DNA from: Streptomyces sp. NBC_00568
GTDB taxonomy: Bacteria > Actinomycetota > Actinomycetes > Streptomycetales > Streptomycetaceae
Length of the DNA stretch: 64,000 bases
NCBI RefSeq assembly: GCF_026341855.1
Contig: NZ_JAPENW010000001.1
Location: 6,067,001 to 6,131,000 of the forward strand
Reading direction: 5' to 3'
Under the pieces are notes generated by a model. The model searched no databases and was not told the origin of the DNA. It saw only the letters and a program-made list of their open reading frames with translations. Shown piece by piece: positions 1 through 8,224 of the stretch; the first letter of the stretch is position 1, and each line of letters starts with the position of its first letter. The position numbers were made by a program, and so were the translations under genes.

Positions 1-174
1 CCCTGGCCGACCGCTCTCGCGGCGCGCTGGTCGGCGTACGGCGGAGCCGTGGTCGGCGGACTCGACCTGCTCGTGCACCAGGCGGTGCTCCAGGTAGAGC
101 AGATGACCGGGCGCACGCCCGCGCCGCTCGGCGCCATGCGCAAGGCGGGCGAACACGCGCTGGCGGCCCGGTAG
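1..174 (+). CDS. aroE: shikimate dehydrogenase, C-terminal end (partial)
   Basis: An open frame runs in from the left edge and stops at TAG 172-174, giving 57 residues. The peptide contains GLDLLVHQAVLQVEQMTG, which matches the C-terminal helix of shikimate dehydrogenase as I know it from actinobacteria, and ends in EHALAAR. The enzyme reduces 3-dehydroshikimate to shikimate with NADPH. The placement upstream of aroC, aroK and aroB fits. Only the tail is visible, so the catalytic residues cannot be checked. Confidence 0.85.
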   Translation, partial: PWPTALAARWSAYGGAVVGGLDLLVHQAVLQVEQMTGRTPAPLGAMRKAGEHALAAR

Positions 175-463
175 GCGACCCCGGTCGAGGCCGTGACGCT
201 TCCCGGGATGCCCGCCGGCACGGCCGGGGAGCCGGTCGCCGAGACGGCCGGGGCAGGCCCGCTCCGGCGCTCCTGGGGGCGTACGCGGGACGACGCGACC
301 CGGCCGGGTGCGTCCGCCTGATGGACCTGCGGCCGGTTCCCGCCGCCGAACGTGGGAGGATCGGAGGCGGCGGGCCAGGGCCGCGCACCCGGTCGCGCCG
401 TCGCCGTACGCGAGGACGCGTGTACGCAGCAGCAGTACCAGGGCGCGAGCATGAGGAGCACCG
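175..463. other. intergenic region without a convincing gene
   Basis: These 289 bases separate aroE from aroC. The short frames crossing it have no recognisable domain and no clear ribosome binding site. I see no strong hairpin or repeat. The only functional signal is the GAGGAG Shine-Dalgarno at about 453-458, which serves aroC. Confidence 0.6.
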
Positions 464-1648
464 TTGAGCAGGTTGCGCTGGCTGACCGCGGGGGAGTCCC
501 ACGGTCCCGCACTTGTCGCGACGCTGGAGGGCCTTCCCGCCGGCGTCCCGATCACCACGGAGATGGTGGCGGACCACCTCGCCCGGCGGCGCCTGGGTTA
601 TGGACGCGGTGCCCGGATGAAGTTCGAGCGTGACGAGGTCACCTTCCTCGGCGGCGTCCGGCACGGCCTGACCCTCGGCTCCCCGGTCGCCGTCATGGTC
701 GGCAACACCGAGTGGCCCAAGTGGGAGCAGGTCATGGCGGCCGACCCGGTCGCCCCGGAGATCCTCGCCGACCTCGCCCGCAACGCCCCGCTGACCCGCC
801 CCCGGCCCGGCCACGCCGACCTCGCCGGTATGCAGAAGTACGGCTTCGACGAGGCCCGGCCGATCCTGGAGCGCGCCTCCGCCCGCGAGACCGCGGCCCG
901 CGTCGCGCTCGGCGCGGTCGCCCGCTCCTACCTGAAGGAGACGGCCGGGATCGAGATCGTCTCCCACGTCGTCGAGCTGGCCGCGGCCAAGGCGCCGTAC
1001 GGCGTCTACCCGAAGCCTTCCGACGTGGAGAGGCTGGACGCCGACCCGGTGCGCTGCCTCGACGCCGACACCTCGAAGGCGATGGTCGCCGAGATCGACC
1101 AGGCCCACAAGGACGGCGACACGCTCGGCGGTGTCGTCGAGGTGCTCGCGTACGGCGTACCGGTGGGCCTCGGCTCGCACGTGCACTGGGACCGTCGTCT
1201 TGACGCCCGGCTCGCGGCCGCGCTCATGGGCATCCAGGCCATCAAGGGCGTCGAGGTCGGCGACGGCTTCGACCTGGCCCGGGTGCCGGGTTCCCAGGCC
1301 CACGACGAGATCGTCCACACCGCGGACGGCATCCGCCGTTCCACCGGCCGCTCCGGTGGCACCGAGGGCGGTCTGACCACCGGTGAGCTGCTGCGCGTCC
1401 GCGCCGCGATGAAGCCGATCGCCACCGTGCCGCGCGCGCTGGCCACCATCGACGTCGCCACCGGCGAGGCCGCCAAGGCCCACCACCAGCGCTCCGACGT
1501 CTGCGCGGTCCCGGCCGCGGGCATCGTCGCCGAAGCCATGGTCGCCCTCGTCCTGGCCGACGCCGTGGGCGAGAAGTTCGGTGGCGACAGCGTCCCGGAG
1601 ACCCGCCGGAACGTGCAGAGCTACCTCGAGAACCTGGCCATCCGGTGA
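464..1648 (+). CDS. aroC: chorismate synthase
   Basis: The 394-residue protein makes chorismate from 5-enolpyruvylshikimate-3-phosphate, the last common step of aromatic amino acid synthesis, using reduced FMN. The N-terminal signature GESHGP is at residues 10-15, GRSGGTEGG lies near 296-304, and the late signature RSDVCAVPA is present. Length is normal for the family. The start is TTG, chosen because MSRLRWLTAGESHGP is the expected N-terminus and a GAGGAG site lies 5 bases upstream. The stop overlaps the aroK start as GTGA, so the genes are translationally coupled. Confidence 0.97.
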   Translation: MSRLRWLTAGESHGPALVATLEGLPAGVPITTEMVADHLARRRLGYGRGARMKFERDEVTFLGGVRHGLTLGSPVAVMVGNTEWPKWEQVMAADPVAPEILADLARNAPLTRPRPGHADLAGMQKYGFDEARPILERASARETAARVALGAVARSYLKETAGIEIVSHVVELAAAKAPYGVYPKPSDVERLDADPVRCLDADTSKAMVAEIDQAHKDGDTLGGVVEVLAYGVPVGLGSHVHWDRRLDARLAAALMGIQAIKGVEVGDGFDLARVPGSQAHDEIVHTADGIRRSTGRSGGTEGGLTTGELLRVRAAMKPIATVPRALATIDVATGEAAKAHHQRSDVCAVPAAGIVAEAMVALVLADAVGEKFGGDSVPETRRNVQSYLENLAIR

Positions 1649-2160
1649 CCGCGCCGCAGCTGGTCCTGGTCGGCCCGATGGGGGTCGGCAAGTCCACGGT
1701 GGGCGCGCTCGTCGCCGAGCGGCTCGGCTGCGCCTACCGGGACACGGACGACGACATCGTGGCCGCGCAGGGCCGCACCATCGCCGACATCTTCGTCGAC
1801 GAGGGCGAGTCCGCCTTCCGCGCCATCGAGAAGCAGGCGGTGCGCGAGGCGCTCGCCGCGCACGACGGTGTGCTGGCGCTGGGCGGCGGTTCGATCCTCG
1901 ACCCGGACACCCGCGCGCTGCTCGCCGGTCACCAGGTCGTCTATCTCTCCATGGACGTGGAGGAGGCGGTCCAGCGCACCGGTCTGAACGCGGCCCGTCC
2001 GCTGCTCGCCGTCAACCCCCGCCGGCAGTGGCGCGAGTTGATGGAAGCGCGCCGCCCTCTGTACACCGAAGTCGCCCGCGCGGTCGTGGCGACCGACGGC
2101 CGTACCCCCGATGAGGTCGCCCGAGCGGTCCTCGACGCAGTGGAGTTGAAGGAAGCATGA
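1645..2160 (+). CDS. aroK: shikimate kinase
   Basis: The 171-residue P-loop kinase phosphorylates shikimate to shikimate-3-phosphate with ATP. The Walker A motif GPMGVGKS is at residues 10-17. The shikimate-binding region DTDDDI and the GGGS loop follow. Length matches the family. The GTG start overlaps the aroC stop by four bases and the stop overlaps the aroB start as ATGA, so aroC-aroK-aroB form one coupled operon. Confidence 0.97.
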   Translation: MTAPQLVLVGPMGVGKSTVGALVAERLGCAYRDTDDDIVAAQGRTIADIFVDEGESAFRAIEKQAVREALAAHDGVLALGGGSILDPDTRALLAGHQVVYLSMDVEEAVQRTGLNAARPLLAVNPRRQWRELMEARRPLYTEVARAVVATDGRTPDEVARAVLDAVELKEA

Positions 2161-3248
2161 GCGAGGCAGTGACCCGCGTCCAGGTCGGCGGCACAGCGGG
2201 CACCGACCCCTACGAGGTCCTGATCGGCCGTCAACTCCTCGGCGAACTCGGCGGGTTGATCGGCGACAAGGCTCAGCGTGTCGCCATCGTCCACCCCGAG
2301 GCACTCGCCGAGACCGGCGAGGCGCTCCGCGCCGACCTGGCGGAGCAGGGCTTCGAGGCCGTCGCCATCCAGGTGCCGAACGCCGAGGAGGCCAAGACCG
2401 CGGAGGTCGCGGCCTACTGCTGGAAGGCGCTCGGCCAGTCCGGTTTCACCCGCACCGACGTCATCGTCGGCGTCGGCGGCGGAGCCACCACCGACCTGGC
2501 CGGTTTCGTGGCGGCGACCTGGCTGCGCGGGGTCCGCTGGATCGCGGTGCCCACCACGGTGCTCGGCATGGTCGACGCGGCGGTCGGCGGCAAGACCGGC
2601 ATCAACACCGCCGAGGGCAAGAACCTCGTCGGCGCCTTCCACCCGCCCGCGGGCGTGCTCTGCGACCTGGCGGCGCTCGACTCGCTCCCGGTCAACGACT
2701 TCGTCTCCGGACTCGCGGAGATCATCAAGGCCGGATTCATCGCCGACCCGGTGATCCTGGAGCTCATCGAGTCCGATCCCCAGGCCGCCAGGACGCCCGC
2801 CGGCCCGCACACCGCCGAGCTGATCGAGCGCTCCATCAAGGTCAAGGCGGAGGTCGTCTCCGGCGACCTCAAGGAGTCGGGGCTGCGCGAGATCCTCAAC
2901 TACGGCCACACGCTCGCGCACGCCATCGAGAAGAACGAGCGCTACAAGTGGCGGCACGGCGCCGCCGTCTCCGTCGGCATGCACTTCGCCGCCGAACTCG
3001 GCCGCCTCGCGGGCCGGCTGGACGACGCGACCGCCGACCGGCACCGCACGATCCTGGAGTCCGTCGGTCTCCCGCTGAGCTACCGCTACGACCAGTGGCC
3101 GAAGCTCGTGGAGAACATGAAGGTCGACAAGAAGTCCCGCGGCGACCTGCTGCGCTTCATCGTCCTCGACGGGCTGGCCAAGCCGACCGTCCTGGAGGGC
3201 CCGGACCCGGCCGTCCTGCTCGCGGCGTACGGCGAGGTCGGCGAGTAG
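2157..3248 (+). CDS. aroB: 3-dehydroquinate synthase
   Basis: The 363-residue NAD-dependent cyclase converts DAHP to 3-dehydroquinate. The nucleotide-binding segment GGGATTDLAGFVA is near residues 106-118, AVGGKTGIN near 142-150, and the zinc-ligand segment NYGHTLAHAIE near 248-258. All are expected for the family. It is the last gene of the shikimate set here; a 190-base gap follows. Confidence 0.96.
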   Translation: MSEAVTRVQVGGTAGTDPYEVLIGRQLLGELGGLIGDKAQRVAIVHPEALAETGEALRADLAEQGFEAVAIQVPNAEEAKTAEVAAYCWKALGQSGFTRTDVIVGVGGGATTDLAGFVAATWLRGVRWIAVPTTVLGMVDAAVGGKTGINTAEGKNLVGAFHPPAGVLCDLAALDSLPVNDFVSGLAEIIKAGFIADPVILELIESDPQAARTPAGPHTAELIERSIKVKAEVVSGDLKESGLREILNYGHTLAHAIEKNERYKWRHGAAVSVGMHFAAELGRLAGRLDDATADRHRTILESVGLPLSYRYDQWPKLVENMKVDKKSRGDLLRFIVLDGLAKPTVLEGPDPAVLLAAYGEVGE

Positions 3249-3341
3249 CGGGCGGCACCCTCCGCGGACGTATGTTCCGAAGGACCCCTGCTCAACCCGT
3301 TTTGCCCCTCCGTCCCGGGCACTTCGCACCTTCCCCGGCCG

Positions 3342-3372
3342 TTCACACAACGGCGGCCGGGGAAGGTACCGT
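3342..3372 (+). promoter_or_regulatory. candidate sigma-70 type promoter for the P-loop gene
   Basis: TTCACA at 3342-3347 and TACCGT at 3367-3372 are separated by 19 bases and lie about 70 bases upstream of the next start. The spacing is slightly long, so this is a moderate match judged by eye only. Confidence 0.35.
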
Positions 3373-3440
3373 TCGGTAGCGGCGGGACCTGCGTCCCGTC
3401 CGCCAGCGCCCATTGCCTGTACGAGACGGAGTGGCACCGG

Positions 3441-4349
3441 ATGCAGCACGCAGTGGGGGCTCCGCTGCCGCCGCCCCACCAGCCGGGGCAAGGACCGGCC
3501 GCCGGTTGGTCGCCGGCCGGACAGTATCCGGGGCAGCAGGGTCCCGCACCCGCTCCGGGGTTCGCCGGAGCGCCGGTGCCGCCCGGGGCTCCCCCCGCCC
3601 AGACCCCGCAGCATCATCTGCCGCCGCACCAGGTGCCCCCGCAGCACGCGCAGCCTCCGCAGCACGCGCAGCCTCCCCAGCACCATCCCGTCCCGCCCGC
3701 GCCGGACACCACCGGGCATGTGCAACTGCCTCCGGGCGCCCCGGTGGCCATGCCGAGCCCGCCGCACGCGACAGGCGCGCCCGATCCGGCGGCCACCACG
3801 CTCGCCGTCCTGCTCATCGGCCCCGCCGGCGCCGGGAAGACCAGTGTCGCCAAGTACTGGGCGGACCACCGCCGGGTGCCCACGGCCCACATCAGCCTCG
3901 ACGACGTCCGCGAATGGGTGCGCTCGGGCTTCGCCGACCCGCAGTCGGGATGGAACGACCATTCCGAGGCGCAGTATCGTCTCGCCCGCCGTACCTGCGG
4001 CTTCGCGGCCCGCAACTTCCTGGCCAACGGCATCTCCTGCATCCTCGACGACGCTGTCTTCCCCGACCGTCCGGTCGTCGGACTCGGCGGCTGGAAGCGG
4101 CACGTCGGTCCCGGGCTGCTGCCGGTCGTGCTCCTGCCGGGCCTGGAGGTGGTCCTGGAGCGCAACGCGGAGCGCTCCGGGAACCGTCGGCTCAGCGACG
4201 AGGAGGTCGCGCGCATCCACGGCCGGATGGCCGGCTGGTACGGCTCCGGGCTCCCGATCATCGACAACTCGCAGCTCGACGTGGCGGCCACGGCCCGTGT
4301 CCTGGACGACGTCCTCGCCCGGTCGATCGCCAGCCCGCCGCAGTGGTGA
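3441..4349 (+). CDS. P-loop ATPase/kinase-like protein with Pro/Gln/His-rich N-terminus
   Basis: This is a 302-residue protein. Residues 1-118 are a low-complexity Pro/Gln/His/Gly region with repeated PQHAQPP units. A compact P-loop domain follows, with Walker A GPAGAGKT at residues 127-134. The C-terminal part resembles small AAA or zeta-toxin/polynucleotide-kinase-like ATPases, with HISLDDVR after the P-loop and a conserved helical end. No transmembrane segment or secretion signal is apparent. Substrate and role are unknown. The start ATG 3441 is preceded by GGAGT. It sits alone between aroB and the M24 gene. Confidence 0.8.
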   Translation: MQHAVGAPLPPPHQPGQGPAAGWSPAGQYPGQQGPAPAPGFAGAPVPPGAPPAQTPQHHLPPHQVPPQHAQPPQHAQPPQHHPVPPAPDTTGHVQLPPGAPVAMPSPPHATGAPDPAATTLAVLLIGPAGAGKTSVAKYWADHRRVPTAHISLDDVREWVRSGFADPQSGWNDHSEAQYRLARRTCGFAARNFLANGISCILDDAVFPDRPVVGLGGWKRHVGPGLLPVVLLPGLEVVLERNAERSGNRRLSDEEVARIHGRMAGWYGSGLPIIDNSQLDVAATARVLDDVLARSIASPPQW

Positions 4350-4427
4350 GCGGGCCCCGGGTCCGCCCGTTCGGGCCCAGGCCTACCCGTCCGGCCCTCT
4401 GAACCGGCGACATCCGGCCGGCGCTCG

Positions 4428-4442
4428 TACGCTCGGTTCATG
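4428..4442 (+). promoter_or_regulatory. -10 element for a leaderless transcript of the M24 gene
   Basis: TACGCT at 4428-4433 fits the TAnnnT -10 pattern and is followed by only six bases before ATG 4440. That spacing puts the transcription start at the A of the start codon. No Shine-Dalgarno is present, which agrees with a leaderless mRNA, a common arrangement in Streptomyces. Confidence 0.5.
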
Positions 4443-5546
4443 TCAGAGGTGTACGCGACCCGCAGAGGGCGGCTCCGGGAGCGCAGTACCGCGGGTGGCA
4501 GCGCGACCGCGCTCGTGACCCGTCCCGCCAACGTGAGGTATCTCGCCGGCGCGGCGCCGCACGGCTCCGTGCTTCTGCTCGGCACCGGCGAGGACATACT
4601 GCTGTGCGGCGGCCCGCCGACCGGCGAGGCCGTGGAAGGACGCCCGGACGAGGCGCTGAACGTGCGGGTGCTGCCGCGCGCCGGCGGTGATCCGGCCGTC
4701 GCGGCCGCCGGACTGGCGGCAGGCCAGGGCGCCGAGTCCCTCGCGGTCGAGGAGCACCACCTGACCGTGACGCGGCACCGCGCCCTCGGCTCGGTCGCGC
4801 CGCGGCTGCGCCTGGCCGACCTGGGCGGCGCGGTGGAACAGCTGCGTGTGATCAAGGACGAGGAGGAGATCTCCTGTCTGCGGATCGGTGCCGAGATCGC
4901 CGACCAGGCGCTGGGCGAACTCCTCGAATCCATCCTGGTCGGCCGGACGGAACGCCATCTCGCTTTGGAACTGGAGCGTCGGCTCGTCGACCACGGAGCG
5001 GACGGACCGGCCTTCGCGACCTCGGTCGGCACCGGCCCGAACTCGGGACGGCGCGGCCACCGGCCCACCGACCGGCGCGTCGAGGAGGGTGACTTCCTCT
5101 CCGTCTGTCTCGGCGCGACCTACCGCGGCTATCGGTGTGAGATCGGTCGTACGTTCGTGATCGGCACCTCGCCCGCCGACTGGCAGATCGAGCTGTACGA
5201 CCTCGTCTTCGCCGCCCAGCGTGCCGGACGGGAGGCGCTGGCACCCGGCGCCGCCTACCGGGACGTGGACCGCGCGGCGCGTCAGGTACTGGACTCCGCA
5301 GGCCATTCCGAAGGCCTTCCGCCGCTGACGGGGCACGGTGTCGGGCTCGAAATCGACGAGGACCCGCAGCTTGCCCCCGCGGCCATGGGTAAACTGGACG
5401 CTTGCGTGCCGGTCACCGTCGAACCGGGGGTCCACATCCCGGGCCGGGGCGGTGTCAGGATCGATGACACGCTCGTCGTACGCCCTGAGGCGGACGGCGG
5501 ACCCGAGCTACTCACCATTACGACCAAGGAGCTGCTCGCGCTCTAG
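4440..5546 (+). CDS. M24 (aminopeptidase P/Xaa-Pro peptidase fold) protein with altered metal site
   Basis: The 368-residue protein has the creatinase-like N-domain and the pita-bread C-domain of the M24 peptidases. The fold landmarks are clear: GHGVGLEIDEDP at 298-309, VTVEPGVHI at 325-333 and GVRIDDT at 338-344. However, three of five usual metal ligands differ: Cys223 replaces the first Asp, Glu234 the second Asp, and Asp342 the last Glu. His299 and Glu328 are kept. The second substrate His of the usual LEVHE motif is Asp306. It lies directly upstream of efp, a common actinobacterial order. Classical Xaa-Pro peptidase activity is therefore uncertain. Confidence 0.85.
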   Translation: MSEVYATRRGRLRERSTAGGSATALVTRPANVRYLAGAAPHGSVLLLGTGEDILLCGGPPTGEAVEGRPDEALNVRVLPRAGGDPAVAAAGLAAGQGAESLAVEEHHLTVTRHRALGSVAPRLRLADLGGAVEQLRVIKDEEEISCLRIGAEIADQALGELLESILVGRTERHLALELERRLVDHGADGPAFATSVGTGPNSGRRGHRPTDRRVEEGDFLSVCLGATYRGYRCEIGRTFVIGTSPADWQIELYDLVFAAQRAGREALAPGAAYRDVDRAARQVLDSAGHSEGLPPLTGHGVGLEIDEDPQLAPAAMGKLDACVPVTVEPGVHIPGRGGVRIDDTLVVRPEADGGPELLTITTKELLAL

Positions 5547-5606
5547 CTTTCCGAGCTGTGCGCGTGCGCCGGGGTCGTCCACGTCAGTCCAGGAGATTCC
5601 GCAACC

Positions 5607-6173
5607 GTGGCTTCCACGAACGACCTCAAGAACGGCCTGGTGCTCAAGCTCGACGGAGGCCAGCTCTGGTCCGTCGTCGAGTTCCAGCACGTCAAGCCCG
5701 GCAAGGGCCCGGCCTTCGTGCGCACCAAGCTGAAGAACGTGCTCTCCGGCAAGGTCGTCGACAAGACGTTCAACGCCGGCGTCAAGGTCGAGACGGCCAC
5801 GATCGACAAGCGCGACATGCAGTTCTCGTACATGGACGGCGAGTACTTCGTCTTCATGGACATGGACACGTACGACCAGCTCATGGTCGACCGCAAGTCC
5901 GTCGGCGATGCCGCCAACTTCCTGATCGAGGGCTTCACGGCCACCGTCGCCCAGCACGAGGGCGAGGTGCTCTTCGTCGAGCTGCCCGCCGCCGTCGAGC
6001 TGGTCATCCAGGAGACCGAGCCCGGCGTCCAGGGTGACCGCTCCACCGGTGGCACCAAGCCCGCCATCCTGGAGACCGGCCACCAGATCCAGGTCCCGCT
6101 CTTCATCACCACCGGTGAGAAGATCAAGGTCGACACCCGCAGCAGCGACTACCTCGGCCGGGTGAACAGCTAA
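5607..6173 (+). CDS. efp: translation elongation factor P
   Basis: This 188-residue ribosomal factor relieves stalling at polyproline codons. It has three beta-barrel domains as expected. The tip loop reads PGKGP at residues 31-35, with Lys33 at the position that inserts near the peptidyl-tRNA. The palindromic PGKGP loop is what I know from actinobacterial EF-P, which is reported to work without lysine modification, and no modification gene is nearby. The start is GTG 5607, with AGGAG about 12 bases upstream. nusB begins two bases after its stop. Confidence 0.97.
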   Translation: MASTNDLKNGLVLKLDGGQLWSVVEFQHVKPGKGPAFVRTKLKNVLSGKVVDKTFNAGVKVETATIDKRDMQFSYMDGEYFVFMDMDTYDQLMVDRKSVGDAANFLIEGFTATVAQHEGEVLFVELPAAVELVIQETEPGVQGDRSTGGTKPAILETGHQIQVPLFITTGEKIKVDTRSSDYLGRVNS

Positions 6174-6175
6174 CC

Positions 6176-6610
6176 GTGGCTGCCCGCAACACGGCCCGCA
6201 AGCGCGCCTTCCAGATCCTCTTCGAGGGCGACCAGCGCGGCGTGGACGTCCTGACGGTTCTCGCGGACTGGATCCGGCACTCCCGGTCCGACACCCGGCA
6301 GCCGCCGGTGAGCGAGTACACGATGCAGCTGGTCGAGGGCTACGCCACCAAGGTGCGCCGGATCGACGACCTCATCGCGCAGTACGCCGTCGGCTGGACG
6401 CTGGACAGGATGCCGGTCGTCGACCGCAACATCCTGCGCCTCGGTGCCTACGAGCTGATCTGGGTCGACGAGACCCCGGACGCCGTGGTGCTCGACGAGG
6501 CGGTGCAGTTGGCCAAGGAGTTCTCCACGGACGAGTCGCCCTCGTTCGTGAACGGCCTGCTGGGCCGTCTGAAGGACCTGAAGCCGTCGCTCCGCCGCGA
6601 CGACGCCTAG
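6176..6610 (+). CDS. nusB: transcription antitermination factor NusB
   Basis: This 144-residue all-helical RNA-binding protein joins NusE at boxA for rRNA antitermination. The N-terminal ARKRAFQILFE and the C-terminal SPSFVNGLLGRL segments are family hallmarks. The GTG start lies two bases after the efp stop, so the gene is probably coupled to efp. It ends before a pair of strong hairpins that face bldD. Confidence 0.95.
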   Translation: MAARNTARKRAFQILFEGDQRGVDVLTVLADWIRHSRSDTRQPPVSEYTMQLVEGYATKVRRIDDLIAQYAVGWTLDRMPVVDRNILRLGAYELIWVDETPDAVVLDEAVQLAKEFSTDESPSFVNGLLGRLKDLKPSLRRDDA

Positions 6611-6651
6611 GCGGCAGGCAGAGACAGGCGTACGGCCCCGAGGGGTCGTAC

Positions 6652-6701
6652 GGAACGCCGGAGGGCCCGCAGCGCGATCGCTGCGGGCCCTCCGGCGTTC
6701 C
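6652..6701. terminator. 23-bp perfect hairpin, terminator of efp-nusB
   Basis: The arms 6652-6674 and 6679-6701 are perfect inverted repeats of 23 bp around the tetraloop CGAT. It lies 42 bases after the nusB stop. There is no strong U tract, which is usual in Streptomyces. Being symmetric, it could act on both strands. Confidence 0.85.
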
Positions 6702-6735
6702 CGTACCTCTGAGGCCTCCGAGGCCCGCAGAAAGG

Positions 6736-6777
6736 CGCCGGGGTGGCCGGAACCATCAGGTTCCGGCCACCCCGGCG
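6736..6777. terminator. 19-bp perfect hairpin, terminator of bldD
   Basis: The arms 6736-6754 and 6759-6777 pair perfectly over 19 bp with an ATCA loop. It lies 29 bases beyond the bldD stop on the minus strand. Together with the neighbouring hairpin it insulates the convergent nusB and bldD transcripts. Confidence 0.85.
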
Positions 6778-6805
6778 GCACGTTTCTGCTGAGTGTCCTA
6801 AGGGG

Positions 6806-7306
6806 TCAGCCCTCGTCGTGGGCGACCGCGCGGCGCGCGTCCGCGTCCAGCACACCCCAGCTGATCAGCTGCTCGGTCAGGACCGAGGGGGACTGGTCGT
6901 AGATGACGGCGAGGGTGCGCAGGTCGTCCTGGCGGATCGACAGCACCTTGCCGTTGTAGTCGCCGCGCTGCGACTGGATCGTCGCCGCGTAGCGCTGGAG
7001 CGGGCCCGCCTTCTCGGCCGGCACGTGGGCCAGCCGCTCCAGGTCGAGGACCAGCTTCGGCGGCGGCTCGGCGGCCCCGCCCGGAGTGGTGCCGGGCAGC
7101 AGCTCCTGGACCGGAACCCCGTAGAAGTCCGCCAGCTCGGCAAGGCGCTGCACGGTGACGGCGCGGTCGCCGCGCTCGTACGAACCGACCACGACCGCCT
7201 TCCAGCGGCCCTGGGACTTCTCCTCGACGCCGTGGAGGGAAAGGCCCTGCTGGGTGCGGATCGCGCGGAGCTTGGCCCCGAGCTGTTTGGCGTATTCGCT
7301 GGACAT
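6806..7306 (-). CDS. bldD: developmental master repressor BldD
   Basis: The 166-residue protein is nearly identical to the S. coelicolor BldD I remember. Residues 1-70 form the XRE-type helix-turn-helix DNA-binding domain. Residues 80-166 form the c-di-GMP domain, whose binding signature RGD (114-116) and RQDD (125-128) is intact. BldD dimerises around a c-di-GMP tetramer and represses sporulation genes during vegetative growth. The start is the MSSEYAKQL methionine at 7306; an upstream in-frame start would add eight non-conserved residues. A BldD-type operator lies about 47 bases upstream, so autorepression is likely. Confidence 0.98.
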   Translation of the reverse strand: MSSEYAKQLGAKLRAIRTQQGLSLHGVEEKSQGRWKAVVVGSYERGDRAVTVQRLAELADFYGVPVQELLPGTTPGGAAEPPPKLVLDLERLAHVPAEKAGPLQRYAATIQSQRGDYNGKVLSIRQDDLRTLAVIYDQSPSVLTEQLISWGVLDADARRAVAHDEG

Positions 7307-7352
7307 ATAGCTCCCCGGACGCTGTATCAACGTGCGGCTCCGCCGCGCGGCT

Positions 7353-7363
7353 GGTGACTCACT
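7353..7363 (-). promoter_or_regulatory. BldD-type operator upstream of bldD
   Basis: Read on the minus strand this is AGTGAGTCACC, which matches the published BldD-box pattern AGTGA-(n)-TCACC with one intervening base. It sits 47-57 bases upstream of the bldD start, where autorepression is expected. Confidence 0.65.
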
Positions 7364-7504
7364 GTGAGGTTACGCAGCGTTACTCTCCCCCGTCAAGCCG
7401 AAGGATTTTCGACCGGCCCTCGCACGGGTGTCACCGGGGGTGGCTCAAAGGTGGGTGATCAGGTCCGTTGCCGGGCTGGTACCGTTGATGGCGCAAATCC
7501 GACG

Positions 7505-7539
7505 TCCTTTAATGATCCGTCCCGTGAGGCGGAGAAGGA
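7505..7539 (+). promoter_or_regulatory. PyrR-binding RNA hairpin over the pyrR ribosome binding site
   Basis: The arms TCCTT (7505-7509) and AAGGA (7535-7539) enclose GTCCCGTGAGGC, which matches the conserved PyrR binding loop (GUCCnGnGAGGC). The 3' arm is the start of the AAGGAGG Shine-Dalgarno of pyrR. UMP-loaded PyrR binding here would hide the Shine-Dalgarno and repress translation. No separate attenuator hairpin was seen, so translational control is more likely than attenuation. Confidence 0.8.
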
Positions 7540-7551
7540 GGTCCGTTTCTT

Positions 7552-8142
7552 ATGGACACCGAGCACGACAAGCAGCAGTACGAAGCCGATGCGCGGCCCG
7601 TTCTCGAGGCGCCCGACATCGCGCGGGTGCTGACCCGCATCGCCCACGAGATCGTCGAGCGCGCCAAGGGCGCCGACGACGTGGTGCTCCTCGGCATCCC
7701 GACCCGCGGTGTCTTCCTGGCCCGCAGGCTGGCCGACAAGCTCGAAGAGATCACCGACCGCAAGATCCCGGTCGGCTCCCTCGACATCACCATGTACCGC
7801 GACGACCTGCGCATGCACCCGCCCCGTGCGCTGGCCCGCACCGAGATCCCCGGTGACGGCATCGACGGCCGCCTCGTCGTCCTCGTCGACGACGTGCTCT
7901 TCTCCGGCCGCACCATCCGCGCCGCGCTCGACGCCCTGAACGACATCGGCCGGCCGCGCGCCGTGCAGCTCGCGGTCCTCGTCGACCGGGGCCACCGCGA
8001 ACTGCCCATCCGCGCCGACTACGTCGGCAAGAACCTCCCCACGTCGTTGCGGGAGACGGTCAAGGTCCAGCTCGCCGAGGAGGACGGTCGCGACACCGTG
8101 CTGCTCGGTGCCAAGCGGACCGCCCCGGGCGAGCAGCAGTAG
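7552..8142 (+). CDS. pyrR: pyrimidine operon regulator / uracil phosphoribosyltransferase
   Basis: This 196-residue type I phosphoribosyltransferase-fold RNA-binding protein has the PRPP loop VVLVDDVLFSGRT near residues 108-120 and the IPTRGVFLARRL segment typical of PyrR. It senses UMP and PRPP and binds pyr mRNA leaders. A matching RNA target lies immediately upstream. It heads the pyrimidine operon and is divergent from bldD. Confidence 0.96.
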   Translation: MDTEHDKQQYEADARPVLEAPDIARVLTRIAHEIVERAKGADDVVLLGIPTRGVFLARRLADKLEEITDRKIPVGSLDITMYRDDLRMHPPRALARTEIPGDGIDGRLVVLVDDVLFSGRTIRAALDALNDIGRPRAVQLAVLVDRGHRELPIRADYVGKNLPTSLRETVKVQLAEEDGRDTVLLGAKRTAPGEQQ

Positions 8143-8224
8143 CACTCCGGCCCACGCCGCCGAGTGCGCTCCCGCGCGCCCGCATGCCCGAATCCTCCCT
8201 GAACTTCCTTACGGAGCCTGACAG

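Noticed and set aside
352..633. A 93-residue frame before aroC
   Set aside because: It overlaps aroC in another frame, lacks a Shine-Dalgarno and shows no family resemblance.
1941..4220. A 759-residue minus-strand frame opposite aroK-aroB
   Set aside because: It is an antisense shadow caused by rare stop codons at high GC; no domain, and it covers well-defined genes.
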